Assembly: GCF_001641265.1 (NCBI RefSeq)
Contig: NW_020167537.1
Location: 682,001-746,000 of the forward strand
DNA from: Pseudogymnoascus destructans
Lineage: Eukaryota > Ascomycota > Leotiomycetes > Thelebolales > Thelebolaceae
Direction: 5' to 3'
DNA length: 64,000 nucleotides
This document shows, in pieces, positions 10,732 to 21,398 of this stretch (the first letter of the stretch is position 1; each line of letters opens with the position of its first letter). Below the pieces are notes generated by a model. It searched no databases and was not told the origin of the DNA. It saw nothing but the letters and a program-made list of their open reading frames with translations. Both the position numbers and the translations under genes were made by a program.

Positions 10732-11728
10732 TCACGAAGCACCACCCCGCCCAAAGAACACCGACGAAAGCGACTTCTTCAGCTTAGCCGCCTTCCTCCC
10801 CTTATCCGCTTTCCCACTTCCACTCCCACTCCCATCATCCCCCCCCTCCCCACTCACCTCCTCCTTATCCACCTCACCCCCCACCTCATCCCTATCCTCC
10901 CCCCTCTCAGCAGTCCGCTCCCCCCTCCTCGACCTTCGCAACCCCAACCCCCTCAACGACGAAATACTCCTCCTCCCCCGGGTCTGCTGTTCCGCCACCC
11001 CCAACAAATCCCTCGCAGCGCGATCAGCCTGGACCTGCTCCACAAGGACGCCTAGGAGCGTGCGTCCTCCGACCGCAAGGCACGACAAGTGCATCGGCAG
11101 GAACTTAATCGTACCGCGTCGCGGCGGCACGGCGAGCGCCTCGTCGAGAAACTGCGCCATGGCGACGGCGTTGCAGTCGTTGTCGTGGGCCTGGCAGAGG
11201 GCGGGGGGGGCGCTGATGGTGAGGATGTAGGAGGGGTCGAGGGTGTGGTCGTGCAGGAGGTAGGCGGTATAGAAGAGGGAGATGGTGATGGAGGATTGGG
11301 GGCGGTTGTAGAGGTGCGAGAGGGCGTGGGAGAGGTTGTAGAGGGTGTATTTGTCTGATATCTTTGAGGGTCTTTAGCTCCATGTTCTTCAGGGAGGGTT
11401 GTTTCTTTGGTTCGGAGGAGGGGAATGAAGGTGGGGAGGTAGAGGGGGGGGGGTTCACATCGGAACTCGTAACCAGCTCGGCCACCACAGGAAAGTCATC
11501 TTCCATCTTCGCTTTCGCCCTCCTAATCGCCTGCTCTTCGGCCTCGATATCGGCGTCCATGGCGCCTTTTTTCCAGGAGAAGGTCGTAAACCTGCTGGCG
11601 TCCTTGTCCTTGTCTTTGTTCTTCTCTGGCGAGGAGCTACCGTCGTGGTATTGCTGGTCTAGGTCCGGGATGAAGGGGGGTGGGTCGGTGTGGCGGCGGC
11701 CGCCTGGCATGCCTGGCATGCCTGACAT
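10732..11728 (-). CDS. MIF/tautomerase-superfamily-like protein
   Basis: Two open segments in different frames are best joined as 11459-11728 and 10732-11361, giving 299 residues. The centre (SDKYTLYNLSHALSHLYNRP, then DPSYILTISAPPALC and VPPRRGTIKFLP) resembles fungal proteins with the macrophage-migration-inhibitory-factor/tautomerase fold flanked by long tails. The C-tail is basic, Ser/Gly/Glu-rich, ending FFGRGGAS. The proposed 97-nt intron starts GTGAAC and ends CTCAAAG, a weak donor; a frameshift in the 10-C run at about 11443-11454 cannot be excluded. No Pro directly after Met is present, so tautomerase activity is doubtful. The start at 11728 is the only in-frame ATG after an upstream stop. 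Confidence 0.55.
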
Positions 11729-12319
11729 GCTTGGATGAGATGCGGGTTTCTTGTAGCTGGGAATGGTGGGATGCCTCGAGCGGCGGTATGAATTGAAGAA
11801 AGCTGTTTTGATTGATGCCTTTGGAGCTATTCAAAAACTATATCGAGTTGTTGGAGGAAGATCGGGGTGGGAGGAAGGTATATGTGATGAGGATATGTTA
11901 TGATAGTGTGGGAACGGAAGGAGGTGTGATGTGCATGAGAATGGAAAGAACGATGTGGACAGAGATCGCACCTGCCTAGATGTCGACCATAACTAATAAA
12001 TGAATGTGCACAGGTGGCACCTGCCTCATCGGTGACTATGCTGATGAAAGTATATAACAACCGAGTCACCCACCACATAGAGCCCCATACTGAACCGTCT
12101 CAGTGATGATGAAATAAACATTCCTGGACAAAAGTATTAAATACACCTGACAAACACAGAGACATATTTTAACGTCCCAAAGCAAACAGCACAAACGCCA
12201 TCCAAGGCGCAGCCAAGGGACCCATTCCTCCATTACCCCAGTATCCGACCCACCAGACCATCACACATCACATGCAACCCGTCAAAACATCAGCGGTGGC
12301 TCCCTTTCTTCCCCCCTCT
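11729..12319. other. Intergenic region
   Basis: Promoter side of the MIF-like gene and 3' side of the next minus-strand gene. The open frames here are short and composition-driven. No gene is recognised. Confidence 0.5.
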
Positions 12320-13043
12320 TCAAGACAGAGCGGGACTCCCCTTTCTCGCCGCCATCAAGTTAACCTTCTTATCCTGCACAACCGCCATGGTGCCCGCCAC
12401 TCCAATCAGCGCGAACAGCGGGATCATCATGATAGTCAAGTACAGGCCCGCCTCAGCCTGTTTGCAGATGCGGTGGAAGTCCGGCTCGGAGGTCATGGCG
12501 ACGTCAGACCAGTGGCAGGACCAGCTCTGGATTGTTGCCGTGACGTCGGAGGCGTTGATGCCGTAGAAGAAGGTGGTTGCGACGATGGCCGAGACGAGGC
12601 CGGCGAAGGCGGAGAGAAGGGTGAGGAGGGTGTGGAGGGAGGTGTTGCAGCGGAACTGAGGGAGGGAGGTTAGTAGGTGGTTTAATATGGTGATGGGGGA
12701 AAGTAGGACTTACAGATGGGATCTTGCGGGCGAGGAGGGACCCAGTGGCCGCAACGATCATGATTGATCCGCAGGCAACGAGGGCGATGCTAGGGCCGAG
12801 GTTAAACTCGAACGGCCATAGTGGCAGCAGGAACTCGTTGGAGACGTGGGTGTCGTTGTAGATCTTGAGGTTGTGTGCTGAGGTGGCTAGAATTCCGATG
12901 GCCAACATGAGGGCGAGGACGCTGAGGCCCATGCGGCCGGCTTCGAGGGCGCGCGAGGGGCCGGGGTGCCTCTCGTTATGGTCGAACTGGGAGGATTCAT
13001 GGTACTCTGGCGAGAAGGACGCTTGCTTGATGTCGGAACCCAT
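12320..13043 (-). CDS. Four-pass membrane protein, fungal, unknown function
   Basis: Exons 12714-13043 and 12320-12655 encode 221 residues. The intron has a consensus GTAAGT donor and CCCTCAG acceptor, 58 nt, phase 0. Four hydrophobic spans are visible: MGLSVLALMLAIGILATSAH, SIALVACGSIMIVAATGSLL, a third in exon 2 ending SAIVATTFF, and LYLTIMMIPLFALIGVAGTM. A loop between spans 3 and 4 carries Cys and Trp (SWSCHW). The start MGSDIKQASF was preferred over an ATG 47 codons upstream because the extra N-terminus is only translated promoter repeat (GTGGAA units). The topology recalls MARVEL/Sur7-like proteins, but I cannot assign it. Confidence 0.7.
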
Positions 13044-13774
13044 GGCGGTGGTGGTGATTGGGGTGGAGGTGGAAGTGGAAGTGGAAGTGGGAGGGGGAGT
13101 GTTGTTGGGACGGGGAAAGAAACAGTCGATGAAGAGGAAATGCAGTATGGCACAGCGGCACAGAGGCATATGAGGAGCGGCCATAAATAAGGAAGAAACA
13201 CGACCTACCTGAATGGGTCCCTGGAGAGGAGGGGATTGGAGGGGATTGGAGTGGCCCTGAAGTGACGGCGTAGTGGCCGCCGTGGAGTTGGGAGGTGAGC
13301 GCTTGCTTGCCGCTGTGGTGGTCCGGGCGCATGGTGCTGATTGGCGGTGATCGGTGGTGGTGGGCGATGATTGGCCAGGTATTTCAAAGTCGGCGCTTGC
13401 CTGCAGATGCTCACTGGCGTCTGTGAAACAAGTGCCGTGTCAACAGCGAATGGGGAACGAAAGGGGCTCTATGCTGTGATTGATACTATGCTCAGACTAA
13501 AGGGAGTCGCCGGCAAAAACACCAAAAATTCCCTATTGCTACAATTACTACTACACCATAATCGTAATTGTGTCTCTCGCATCGTACGGGAATTATGGCC
13601 CTAATACCACATAAGCTACAGCGCTTCTGTCGGCCGTTAGAGCCCACCTGCTGACTACTCTCACTTGCCACCTCCGTACAGACTTGAGCTAGCACTCTCG
13701 ACTTGAGCTAGCACTCTCAAGGATATCCTCCTTAGTATCCGAATTTACTCAATAGTAGAGAGGAAGAAGAGCCA
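13044..13774. other. Intergenic region before the degraded beta-lactamase locus
   Basis: A GTGGAA/GGAAGTGG microsatellite at about 13065-13090 is followed by unremarkable sequence. A 21-bp direct repeat (ACTTGAGCTAGCACTCTC core) lies near 13681-13720. No gene is seen. Confidence 0.5.
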
Positions 13775-13995
13775 TTGAAGGACCCTACCATCACTTTGAT
13801 CTTGCTTGCTGCACAAACCTACGCAGCATGCTACGACCCCTCGCCTGCCTTCCTCCCTCCTAAACCTACCACCTACTGTGACTCTCCCATCCTAAACGAT
13901 GCCTTCAAGTCCATAACCGCGAGTCTGGACAGGCTCAGAGTTCAACACGAACTCCTTCTCCATCGAGGTCACGACCTCTACCCACTCTCTAACTA
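13775..13995 (+). pseudogene. Beta-lactamase-like protein, N-terminal remnant
   Basis: The plus strand reads a secretion-type hydrophobic lead, then AACYDPSPAFLPP and DSPILNDAFKSITASLD, which I recognise as the start of fungal serine beta-lactamase-like (penicillin-binding-protein fold) proteins. The expected start codon reads TTG, with an extra T inside what would be ATGAAG. After SLD a one-base shift at about 13931 continues the match in another frame (EFNTNSFSIEVTT). Homology stops near 13995, long before the SxxK active site. The C-terminal part of the same kind of protein follows at once on the opposite strand. Clearly non-functional. Confidence 0.7.
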
Positions 13996-14004
13996 TCTCC
14001 TCCA

Positions 14005-14575
14005 TTACCCCCCCCTCGCCTTCCCAGAATACAACCTCTAGCAGCGGCTTATCAGCATATGACAACGGATCATAATTCGCCGTGCATTGATCATTCCACG
14101 CCCCGGGGCCCCTCTTTTCTGGTACCAAGATCCCCCTCCACACCTCTCCCTTGCGGCCCGCGCCATCCTCACGATTTAAGAGGGATGGGACGAGCTGGAT
14201 ACGGAAAGGGCGGCCTTGCGTGAGTGCTGAGAGAGGAACCTGCCAAGGATCGAGGATGATGGTTGAATTTGAAATGAAGGAGTCGATGTATAGTCCCTTG
14301 CTGTCTGATTGTGCGAGGACAAGCGTCGAGTTCAGCGGGGCGGCGGCGGCGAAGGTGCCGGTGTAGCTATCACAAAGGTCTCGCTGGGCGGTTTCTTCGG
14401 CGGCGCGGAGAAGAGGAACTGTGACGGCGTCCCGTATTAGATCTAGTAGGTCTGGGGGTCCCGCAGTAAAGATCGATATTCCCAAGTCGTAGTCGGGCGT
14501 CATAATGACATATGTGAAGTATGCCGGGAGACCGCCGCCCTTGGTGACGAATGTTATAGGGCGCAAGGTAGACCT
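14005..14575 (-). pseudogene. Beta-lactamase-like protein, C-terminal remnant (opposite strand)
   Basis: The minus strand reads LRPITFVTKGGGLPAYFTYV, then MTPDYDLGISIFTAG, a Leu/Ile-rich helix, ETAQRDLCDSYTGTF and finally NYDPLSYADKPLLEVVFW. This matches the C-terminal third of fungal beta-lactamase-like proteins. The frame runs on to 13892, but that stretch is antisense to the N-terminal remnant and has no homology. The catalytic part is absent. An alternative is a separate truncated paralog; the near-touching ends make one rearranged gene more likely. Confidence 0.65.
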
Positions 14576-14932
14576 GGATTCAACTTAAAGAAGGCTTCAA
14601 CTGAGATTCCATATCGCTTTGCTAATAGTGTCCAGGTGTAAGAGTCAACTTCTAACCACTTCGTGCTGCCCATATACCGACAGTTAACTTGACCTGGATC
14701 GATATCTCCTGTGGTAATAAGGGGGCTGATAGTAACGGGGCTGATAGTAGGGTTTGCTTCTAGAGTGGAAATGCTGCTACCTGCGTTGGACGAGGCAGTG
14801 GGATCGGAAAGTTGCTGGCCCTCAAATTCCCCTAGTTGAGCAGCCATCAAATGCACCAACTGTGGATATAAGATACAAAATAATGCAGAAGACAAGGTGC
14901 GGCGGCCAGGTTGTTCTTTGAGGATACTGCAT
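14554..14932 (-). pseudogene. LysM-domain secreted protein fragment
   Basis: On the minus strand an ATG at 14932 opens a signal-peptide-like segment (HLVFCIILYLISTVGAFDG) that stops at 14822. In a shifted frame a Ser/Thr/Pro linker leads to one LysM-like module: VNCRYMG, then DSYTWTLLAKRYGISVEAFF and KLNPGLPC. Fungal LysM proteins bind chitin. A Cys expected after DSYT is Trp here, the frame breaks after the signal segment, and the gene ends in the beta-lactamase remnant without further modules. I read it as a broken LysM effector-like gene. Confidence 0.5.
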
Positions 14933-15370
14933 CGCCCTTGTTAAACTTCACGGGTCCGAGAGGTAATTGAGACAGCGAGGCTCTAGCTCACAAATAACAG
15001 ATTTTGGTAGTTTATGGCAGGTAAGGACGTCTTGGATAGCTCTAGATTCATCCCGTATAAAACTACAATGGATGAGAGATAATGGGTATGACCTATAAGC
15101 TCTATGATTCAGACGAATAATATCCTAAAAAAAAAGGAGTAATGTTATGGCACGGCAACTTCGGAAATACTCCCGCCTCCTGCGACTGTGGCCCGTGCAC
15201 CCCATACTTCGTCCCGAGCCAGAGCCTTCCAGTAAGCGCCTCGAGGACAACAGTAGGTACAATTTATCTTTTCTTGCTTCATACGTTTCATTTCCTGCAG
15301 TGAGCACAGTTGCTGCAGTTGTATCTCCAGTCATTATCTATCCTCACCCGCAGACCGTTTCAAGGCCGCC
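14933..15370. other. AT-richer intergenic region
   Basis: A short plus-strand open frame from 15147 contains a GTAAGC that could act as a donor, but it has no homology. Nothing else is recognised. Confidence 0.4.
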
Positions 15371-16678
15371 ATGTCCATCATGACAGACGCAGTTACCCCA
15401 AGAAAGAGGGCGAAATCCGTCACCTTTGCGACCCCGCCGCCATCTCGTGAGAACACCGCATTTCGCTCTCGCACTGCCCTCGTCCTCGGCGCCCTCACAC
15501 TCAGCGGTGCCTACCTCCACTTCTACCAGAGTGCGAATAATGGCCTCTTTGAGTCTCTCGGCGAATTGGTGCAGGCCGAGACTTTCCCTGTCTCCAATGG
15601 GGAATTCAAGCGCGTCTTCACGGGCATCAAGCCGCTCGACACCTACCTCGCCAACTTTACGCCCTTCTTCGGCATTCTCACCCACAAAGGAGATGACAGC
15701 TCCTATCTATTTTGGCTATGGATGATTGGGCAGCTCGGCGTGCAGTGGATCATGTTCGTCATGGAGAGTCTCAGGGAGGGAAATAAAGGCAGTCTTGCCA
15801 GCTAGTATGCCCCCCGACCAGAATCTACTCAAGCAGCCTCAAACCATACTAATCCCACCAGCATTGGCCTCGTCGGCTTCATCTTCCAAAATTTCGGCCT
15901 CGCAACCGTCATCCCCGCCTTCCTCCTCATCACCACCCTCACCTCGACCATCTCCCGCGCCTCCTCCCCCACTGGGCTCATGAATCTCATCAAAGTCCAC
16001 GGAATCGACCTCAACATCCTACCCTTCTCCTTCTTCCTTGCCTACTTCCTCCCAACAGTCTGCATGATGTTGCCTTACCCCGCCATCAACTCCCACAGCA
16101 GCTGGCAAGGCTGGATCGCCACCTGGCAATTCTTTCCCCTCTACACCGTTGCCTTCCAGTGGCTCCTCGCCAGCTTCTTCAAAGCCGTCGACCAGGGCAA
16201 GGGCCTCAAGCTCAAGTCCGATGAGGGCAAGATGATCGCATACTTCTGGCACGCACGCCCCTTATACATCGGCGCCCTCTTCATCTGCGCCGTCTTCCAC
16301 GTCAACGTCCTTGTCGTCTGCCTCCTCCCCGAGTGGCCCATGGAAATTTTCCCCATCGCTGGAACCTATCGCAGTGTCTCCTTCGCCTCCGTCTTTCTCC
16401 CTCCCGTCCCATTGCCGCCGTTCGAAACCGTGAGCGTGGTGCGCGGGATCCACATCTTCCTCATCTGGGATATGCTCGTGTCTAGCGTCGCAGCGCTGGT
16501 CTGGGCGGCGCTACAGACGCGGAATGTGAGCTCCAGGACCTTCAGCGCAAAGTGGGTGTTGAAGATGATAGGGTTCACGATTATTACCGGGCCGTCGGGG
16601 GCGTTCGTCATGGCGATGTGGGAGAGGGATTCAGCGGTTGCGGAGCTGCTTATTGAGCAGGCCATGAAGGATAAATGA
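15371..16678 (+). CDS. Polytopic membrane protein of the fungal PaxA/AtmA-like type (tentative)
   Basis: Exons 15371-15804 and 15862-16678 encode 416 residues; the intron runs from GTATGC to ACTAATCCCACCAG and splits a Tyr codon. Six to eight hydrophobic spans are visible, e.g. LVLGALTLSGAYLHFY, YLFWLWMIGQLGVQWIMFVM, ILPFSFFLAYFLPTVCMML, ALFICAVFHVNVLVVCLLPE. The N-terminus is short and basic (TPRKRAKSVTF). The arrangement, with FTPFFGIL and ESLREGN, reminds me of uncharacterised fungal membrane proteins that include PaxA/AtmA of indole-diterpene clusters, but no other genes of such a cluster are adjacent. Function unknown. Confidence 0.65.
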
Positions 16679-16796
16679 GTGGAGATGTGTTGATATATAC
16701 ATATAGCATTTAACGACCTATATTCCAACAGAATTGCTCCTGTGCTTTCTGTGATTCTAATGCGTCTATCCAATCACACATATCCTTCAAATCGCC

Positions 16797-18029
16797 CTAA
16801 TACCCCCTCTCCCTATCAACTGCATTCACCAGCCCCTCCCCCCTCGCCCCCCTTTCCAAATTCTCCTCCAAAACCCCTATCGTCCTCCCCAAATACCTTC
16901 CATTCCACGCACTCACATGCGGCGTAATCACCACATTCTCCAACCCCCATAACTCGCTACTCTCTGGCAAAGGCTCCGGCGTCGCCACATCCAGCGCCGC
17001 CCCCCTCAGTCCTCCCATCTCAAGCGGCTTCTTCAGCGCTGCGATCAACGCATCCTGGTCTACACTCTCCCCCCTCCCGATATTCAGCACGTACGCCCCG
17101 GTGCGTCCCAATATCTCGAATTCCTCGGCCCCGAGAATCTGCTTGGTGGAGCCGGTGAGCGGGAGAGCGAGGAGCACGTAGTCAAGATCTGCGCTGAGGA
17201 AGGCGTGTAGGGAGGCCTTGTCGGTCCCGCTGTGCCAAGCCACCGGGAGGGTACCGTCGCGGTCGCCGAGCGTGCCGGGGACGATGAAGCCGGTGTCGCG
17301 CTTTGATTCCGGGGTAGTTCGGGGGTTGGCGGTGTACGCGATGATTTCCATGCCCATTGCTGTGAGGACACGTGCGGCTGTGGGAGTTAGTTCGGGCTTC
17401 TTCTAATTGAGGGTTTTTGAGGGGGACTTACACTGCCGCCCAATACTCCCATACCCGAGAATCCCAACACGTCGTCCGACACTATCTCGGAACCCCAAGG
17501 TGCTATCCCCCGCAGCCCTCACCCAGCGCCGCTCAGACTGCCACTTGTACATGGTGCGCTGCAAGTGGCTGTCAGCGAGGATCTGGAGTGCGACCCATTC
17601 CGAGATTGGCGGGCCGTGGATGCCGGAGGTGGTGGTGATGGGGATGCTGGTGGAGCTGAAGATGGGGTGCGCGGCGAGATGGTTCACGCCCGCGGAGGTT
17701 AGCTGGATGAACTTGACATTCTTGGTGAAGGCCGGGACGATGCGGGCGGGGGGGAGATAAGACATCGTTGCGAGGTGGGTGGCGGAGAGCCATTCATCTA
17801 GGGCATGCGTTAGTTAAGGAATTGCCATATAAGGGAGAGAGTGACCATTGCTAACTTCTTCTTCTGATAGGCGCGCAATGGTGGCGGGATCGCTAAAGGC
17901 AACGCTGGCTTGCTTGTATGTGATTTTCAGATTGGGGTATTTGACGCGGAGCGCGGCGATATCTTGCTTTGGCTCTGGAACGCCCCAGACAACGAGAAGG
18001 TGTCCTTCAACTGGTGTTTCGCCGCCCAT
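16797..18029 (-). CDS. D-isomer-specific 2-hydroxyacid dehydrogenase
   Basis: Three exons (17846-18029, 17432-17797, 16797-17377) encode 376 residues. Introns are 48 and 54 nt; intron 1 uses a weak GTCACT donor, chosen because it restores the SEEEVSNDEW block. The Rossmann motif GILGYGSIGRQ spans the second junction. The catalytic set is present: Arg in LNIGRGESVD, Glu in TPEPLP, His in ITPHVSAW. Members reduce 2-keto acids (for example glyoxylate or hydroxypyruvate) with NAD(P)H; the substrate cannot be read here. It is convergent with the preceding membrane protein and divergent with the hydrolase. Confidence 0.9.
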
Positions 18030-18501
18030 GATGGTGGTTGGGGAACTAATGGGGACGGGGTATGGTTGGAGATGAGGGCACGGGATGAGGGGTCGTGTGG
18101 GGTATTTATGTTTCTGGGCCGGAACGCTTAAAAGGCGAGGTCGATTGAGATAAATCGGCGGGTTGGAGAAGGGAGGGGGCGTCGTTGACGTTTTATACCG
18201 GCCTCCCGTTAGATATTGTGGTAAAGCAGGGGCGGCAGTTGCTTATGTTGGTGAGTATCAATCTGGAGGGGTCGGTGCGTCTCCAATGGCCATAATAGTG
18301 GGGAACTGATTGACGCCGTCGTGGGTCGATCACGATAATCTGACGTCGGGGATCTTTATTCTGCTTCAATTCCCATACATTGCCCTCAATTGCTATGCGC
18401 GTCCTTATTGCTGCCTCTTAGCTGATGGCGTAAGTAAGCTGACTACAATATTTTCACAGCCTTGCCCATCATTTTCAATTAAATCTATATCTCTTCTCAG
18501 G
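18030..18501. promoter_or_regulatory. Divergent promoter region, dehydrogenase and SGNH hydrolase
   Basis: 472 bp between two start codons on opposite strands. No clear TATA or factor site stands out. A CTTCTCAG directly before the hydrolase ATG could be a 3' splice site of a 5'-UTR intron. Confidence 0.4.
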
Positions 18502-19263
18502 ATGGCCCCTCTCAAGTATGTCGCCCTCGGCAGCTCCGTCGCGGCCGGCCCAGGTATCCAGCCCATCACCAACCGGTTTGCACGGCGCTCTGCGAACAAC
18601 TATCCCAACATCCTCGCGAAAAAACTAGGCGCCGAGCTTACCGATCTCTCCGCCTCAGGGGCCACTCTCAAAAACATACTGTCTGTGCCCCAAACGTCCT
18701 TCTATTTGATCAGCTTCGAGCCGCAGATAAAAGGCATCCCTGCTGATGCCGACATCGTCACCATCTCTGCTGGCGGGAACGATATTGGTTACATCACCGG
18801 TATCATGCGAGATACCTGGAGTACAACATTCTCTGGCCGTCTCCTTACCGGGCTGCTGCCTACCGCGGAAGACCTGAGCAACCAGGACGTCGCTGACCGC
18901 TTCACGGCTATTATTGACGAGATCCGCAAAATCGTCCCCAAGGCTCTCATCGTTCTGGTCGAGTATCCGACGGTGTTTGGATCGGATAAGCCGATTCAAG
19001 ATATCCCTCTGGATAAAGAACGCATTCGTCATCATCGGACTGTTGCGGATTCCCTTGAGAAGGCGTATCAGTTAGCGGCCAAAGCTCGTCCGGGCGTGAA
19101 GCTCGTTTCCGTTGGCGAGCGCAGTCGTGAGCATGCAGTGGGGTCGAAGGAGCCGTGGGTCAGCGGGAATGTGGGCACTTTTGGGTTCCATCCTAATTTG
19201 GAGGGCATGCAGGCGGTGGCAGATATGGTTTATCAGGAACTGAAGTCTGAGAATCTCGTCTAG
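18502..19263 (+). CDS. SGNH/GDSL-type esterase or lipase
   Basis: One exon of 253 residues. Block I is YVALGSSVAAGPG (GSS replaces GDS), block II has the Gly in SASGATL, block III is SAGGNDIGY, and the catalytic His is in FHPNLEG. The Asp that normally precedes that His by three residues is not seen (TFGFHPN), so a Ser-His pair may act or the Asp may lie elsewhere. There is no signal peptide from this ATG, so the enzyme is probably intracellular unless an upstream exon exists. The substrate is not predictable. Upstream in-frame codons belong to the promoter, hence this start. Confidence 0.85.
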   Translation: MAPLKYVALGSSVAAGPGIQPITNRFARRSANNYPNILAKKLGAELTDLSASGATLKNILSVPQTSFYLISFEPQIKGIPADADIVTISAGGNDIGYITGIMRDTWSTTFSGRLLTGLLPTAEDLSNQDVADRFTAIIDEIRKIVPKALIVLVEYPTVFGSDKPIQDIPLDKERIRHHRTVADSLEKAYQLAAKARPGVKLVSVGERSREHAVGSKEPWVSGNVGTFGFHPNLEGMQAVADMVYQELKSENLV

Positions 19264-20029
19264 AACTGGGAATATCTGCTTTGTTGCGTCTGTTCTTATG
19301 ATAGACGCCGCCCGTTCGATTTATTTATTAACTTGAAATTGTCGCTATGCATTCATTGGTCCTTGATACCATGAATGAGAGACTGAAAATGGGTAGAACT
19401 AAGTCTGCGTGGATGAGACTGAGGTTCAATAAATACCCCGCAAAGAGAGGTGTTTGAACCGAAAAGAGAGGCCTTTTAGGATTCGGCTCAATCCTTCCCC
19501 AAACTAAATGTGACTTGACGCCTGCTGCCTCGAAAAGCACTTGGTCGGTTCAAATGGGGAATAATTTAGGCAAAAGATACTCCATGCGAGCAAGCGGCGC
19601 AAATATCCAGGATATTTGGGGCCGGCTTGGGGTCTATAAACGGGGTTGTTTCTTAATTCTATACAACAACTTTTGAGAAACGGCGAAGAGATAGTTGCTG
19701 AAAGGGAGCCCAGGGGTGGGCAATTTATTCTAAATGGCCGGGGAAAGTGGTTGACACGATGGTAATAACATTTTGGTTGTCTATCAAGGTATAATAATTT
19801 AATTGGCATAAGTTAACTTATTTTATTTTATTTTTGGAGAAATAGCAAAGTTTCTTGACGTTAATTGCAGAAGCAACATGAGGAGAGGTGGGCGATTATC
19901 ATGTTAGGTTGCACAATTTAAAAGCCATGAAAAGCGTCCTCTACCAAGCAATCTGACGCGTATATGTATAGCTCTATGTATAGCTTTATATCGAAGTCTG
20001 TAGAAACGCCCCCCCCTCCCTCCCCTACC
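19264..20029. other. Convergent AT-rich intergenic region
   Basis: 3' flanks of the hydrolase and XPT1-like genes. AT-rich stretches at 19790-19840. The open frames have no homology. Confidence 0.5.
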
Positions 20030-20797
20030 TCACATTCCCGACTGCTTCGCCGCCATGGCATCATGTTCGATGATGTCCGTCGCCTCCCACGGGTAGCAGA
20101 TCCAGACATCACCGACCGTCCTGGCAGCCAAGTAGCGATCATCCCTCAGCAGCTCCTCTGGCAGCTTGCCCTTCTTCTCCTTCTCCTTGTTCTGGTTTTC
20201 GTTAGCCCCCGCCCCCACATCAGTCTACGGCACTAGGGGCACTTACGTGTAGCACGAAGATCGAGAATGTAGTCTCGCCCTCGATACCCAGCCTTAGCCT
20301 CGCAGCCTCGACATCCTTCTCGAGCTCCTTCACGGCATACTCGAGCGTAGTCCTGGTATCATCGACCTCATCCACAATCAAGATCCTCTTTCCGATCAAG
20401 TTCGACATCTCCCCCAAACTCGACAGATCCAACCACTGTGTCCTCGTCACCTTCGTGCCGAGCTGTTCGACATCGCCAGGAGTCGAAGTCCCAGGCGTAG
20501 TCGACGGCAGCTCCTCGTAGAGCGACAGCCCGATGGCCTGGATGGGGATGTTGGGTGATCCGGAGCGCTTGAGGAAGGAGCGCAGCATGCGCGCGGGCAC
20601 GTAGCCGCCGCCGCCGATGGCGATCATGAGCTGCGGGTTGAACTCATTGAGGATCTTGGGCGCAGCTTCCTGGCAGAGCTGGTGGATCTGGCGGGGGGCG
20701 GCGAGGTCAGCGAGAAGGTGGGGGGAAAGAGGGGACAAAAAACACGCATGGGTGGGCTTACCTCGTTGTATGTGAGGTAGACTTTTTCGATGGCCAT
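20030..20797 (-). CDS. XPT1: Xanthine phosphoribosyltransferase
   Basis: Three exons (20762-20797, 20247-20687, 20030-20191) encode 212 residues, close to the yeast Xpt1 length. Exon 1 is only MAIEKVYLTYNE; the introns have GTAAGC and GTAAGT donors. Visible motifs are IAIGGGGYVPARMLR near the N-terminus and the PRPP-binding loop ILIVDEVDDTRTTL at about residues 114-127. The C-terminal WICYPWEATDI is typical of this subgroup. The enzyme salvages xanthine (in yeast also guanine or hypoxanthine) to XMP in the cytosol. An insertion of about 15 residues (TTPGTSTPGDVEQ) lies in the middle. Confidence 0.9.
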
Positions 20798-21398
20798 CGT
20801 TGCGGTTAGTTGGGCGGTGGTGGGAGGGGGTTTATAGCAGTTCCTATGAGTGAGGGTATCGTGAGAAATATTGGGAACGCCAAGACCTTTGGCACTACAT
20901 GTACAGTATTAGACTTTTAAGTTAAGAGTGATTTGATTAAGTTGCCCCACCATCTCGCCTATTGGCCCTAATCAATCGATAAGAATTTTTGGGCCGATAA
21001 GGCACTTGTCGACGCCGAGGCTATGAGTACAGTAGTTTTCGGGTCGACATCAATGATTAGAGGAACTGATGGAGACGAGGAGTAGTCTCATATTATGCAT
21101 GGAATTATCAAACGTGGGGAGTAATTCCAATTCATTTGTGGTAGATCAAATAAAAACAACCATACATCCCCCATCACCAGAATAGAAACACCGTACATCC
21201 CCATTTCATCAGAATACATCCCCAATTTCGTCAGAATAGAAACAACCATGCACCACCCGCACCGTCCAAACCATCATCACCTCCACGTTGCTCTCTCATG
21301 TATGATATTGCCATCGCCGAGCCGCCCCAGATAAGTTCCGTAGGGGGATGGGTAATGTGGAATGAGCATCACAGAGCGGAGGGCCGTAAAAGAACCGT
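20798..21398. other. Intergenic region with ATCAGAATA repeats
   Basis: Between XPT1 and the first metallothionein gene. At about 21165-21250 there are three imperfect copies of a unit containing ATCAGAATAGAAAC and TACATCCCC. No gene is seen. Confidence 0.5.

Noticed and set aside
13892..14566. Uninterrupted 224-codon minus-strand frame as a complete gene.
   Set aside because: Only its first two thirds match a beta-lactamase C-terminus; the rest is antisense to another remnant and the catalytic part is absent.
15371..18029. A secondary-metabolite cluster around the PaxA/AtmA-like membrane protein.
   Set aside because: No prenyltransferase, terpene cyclase, oxygenase or regulator is adjacent; neighbours are housekeeping genes.
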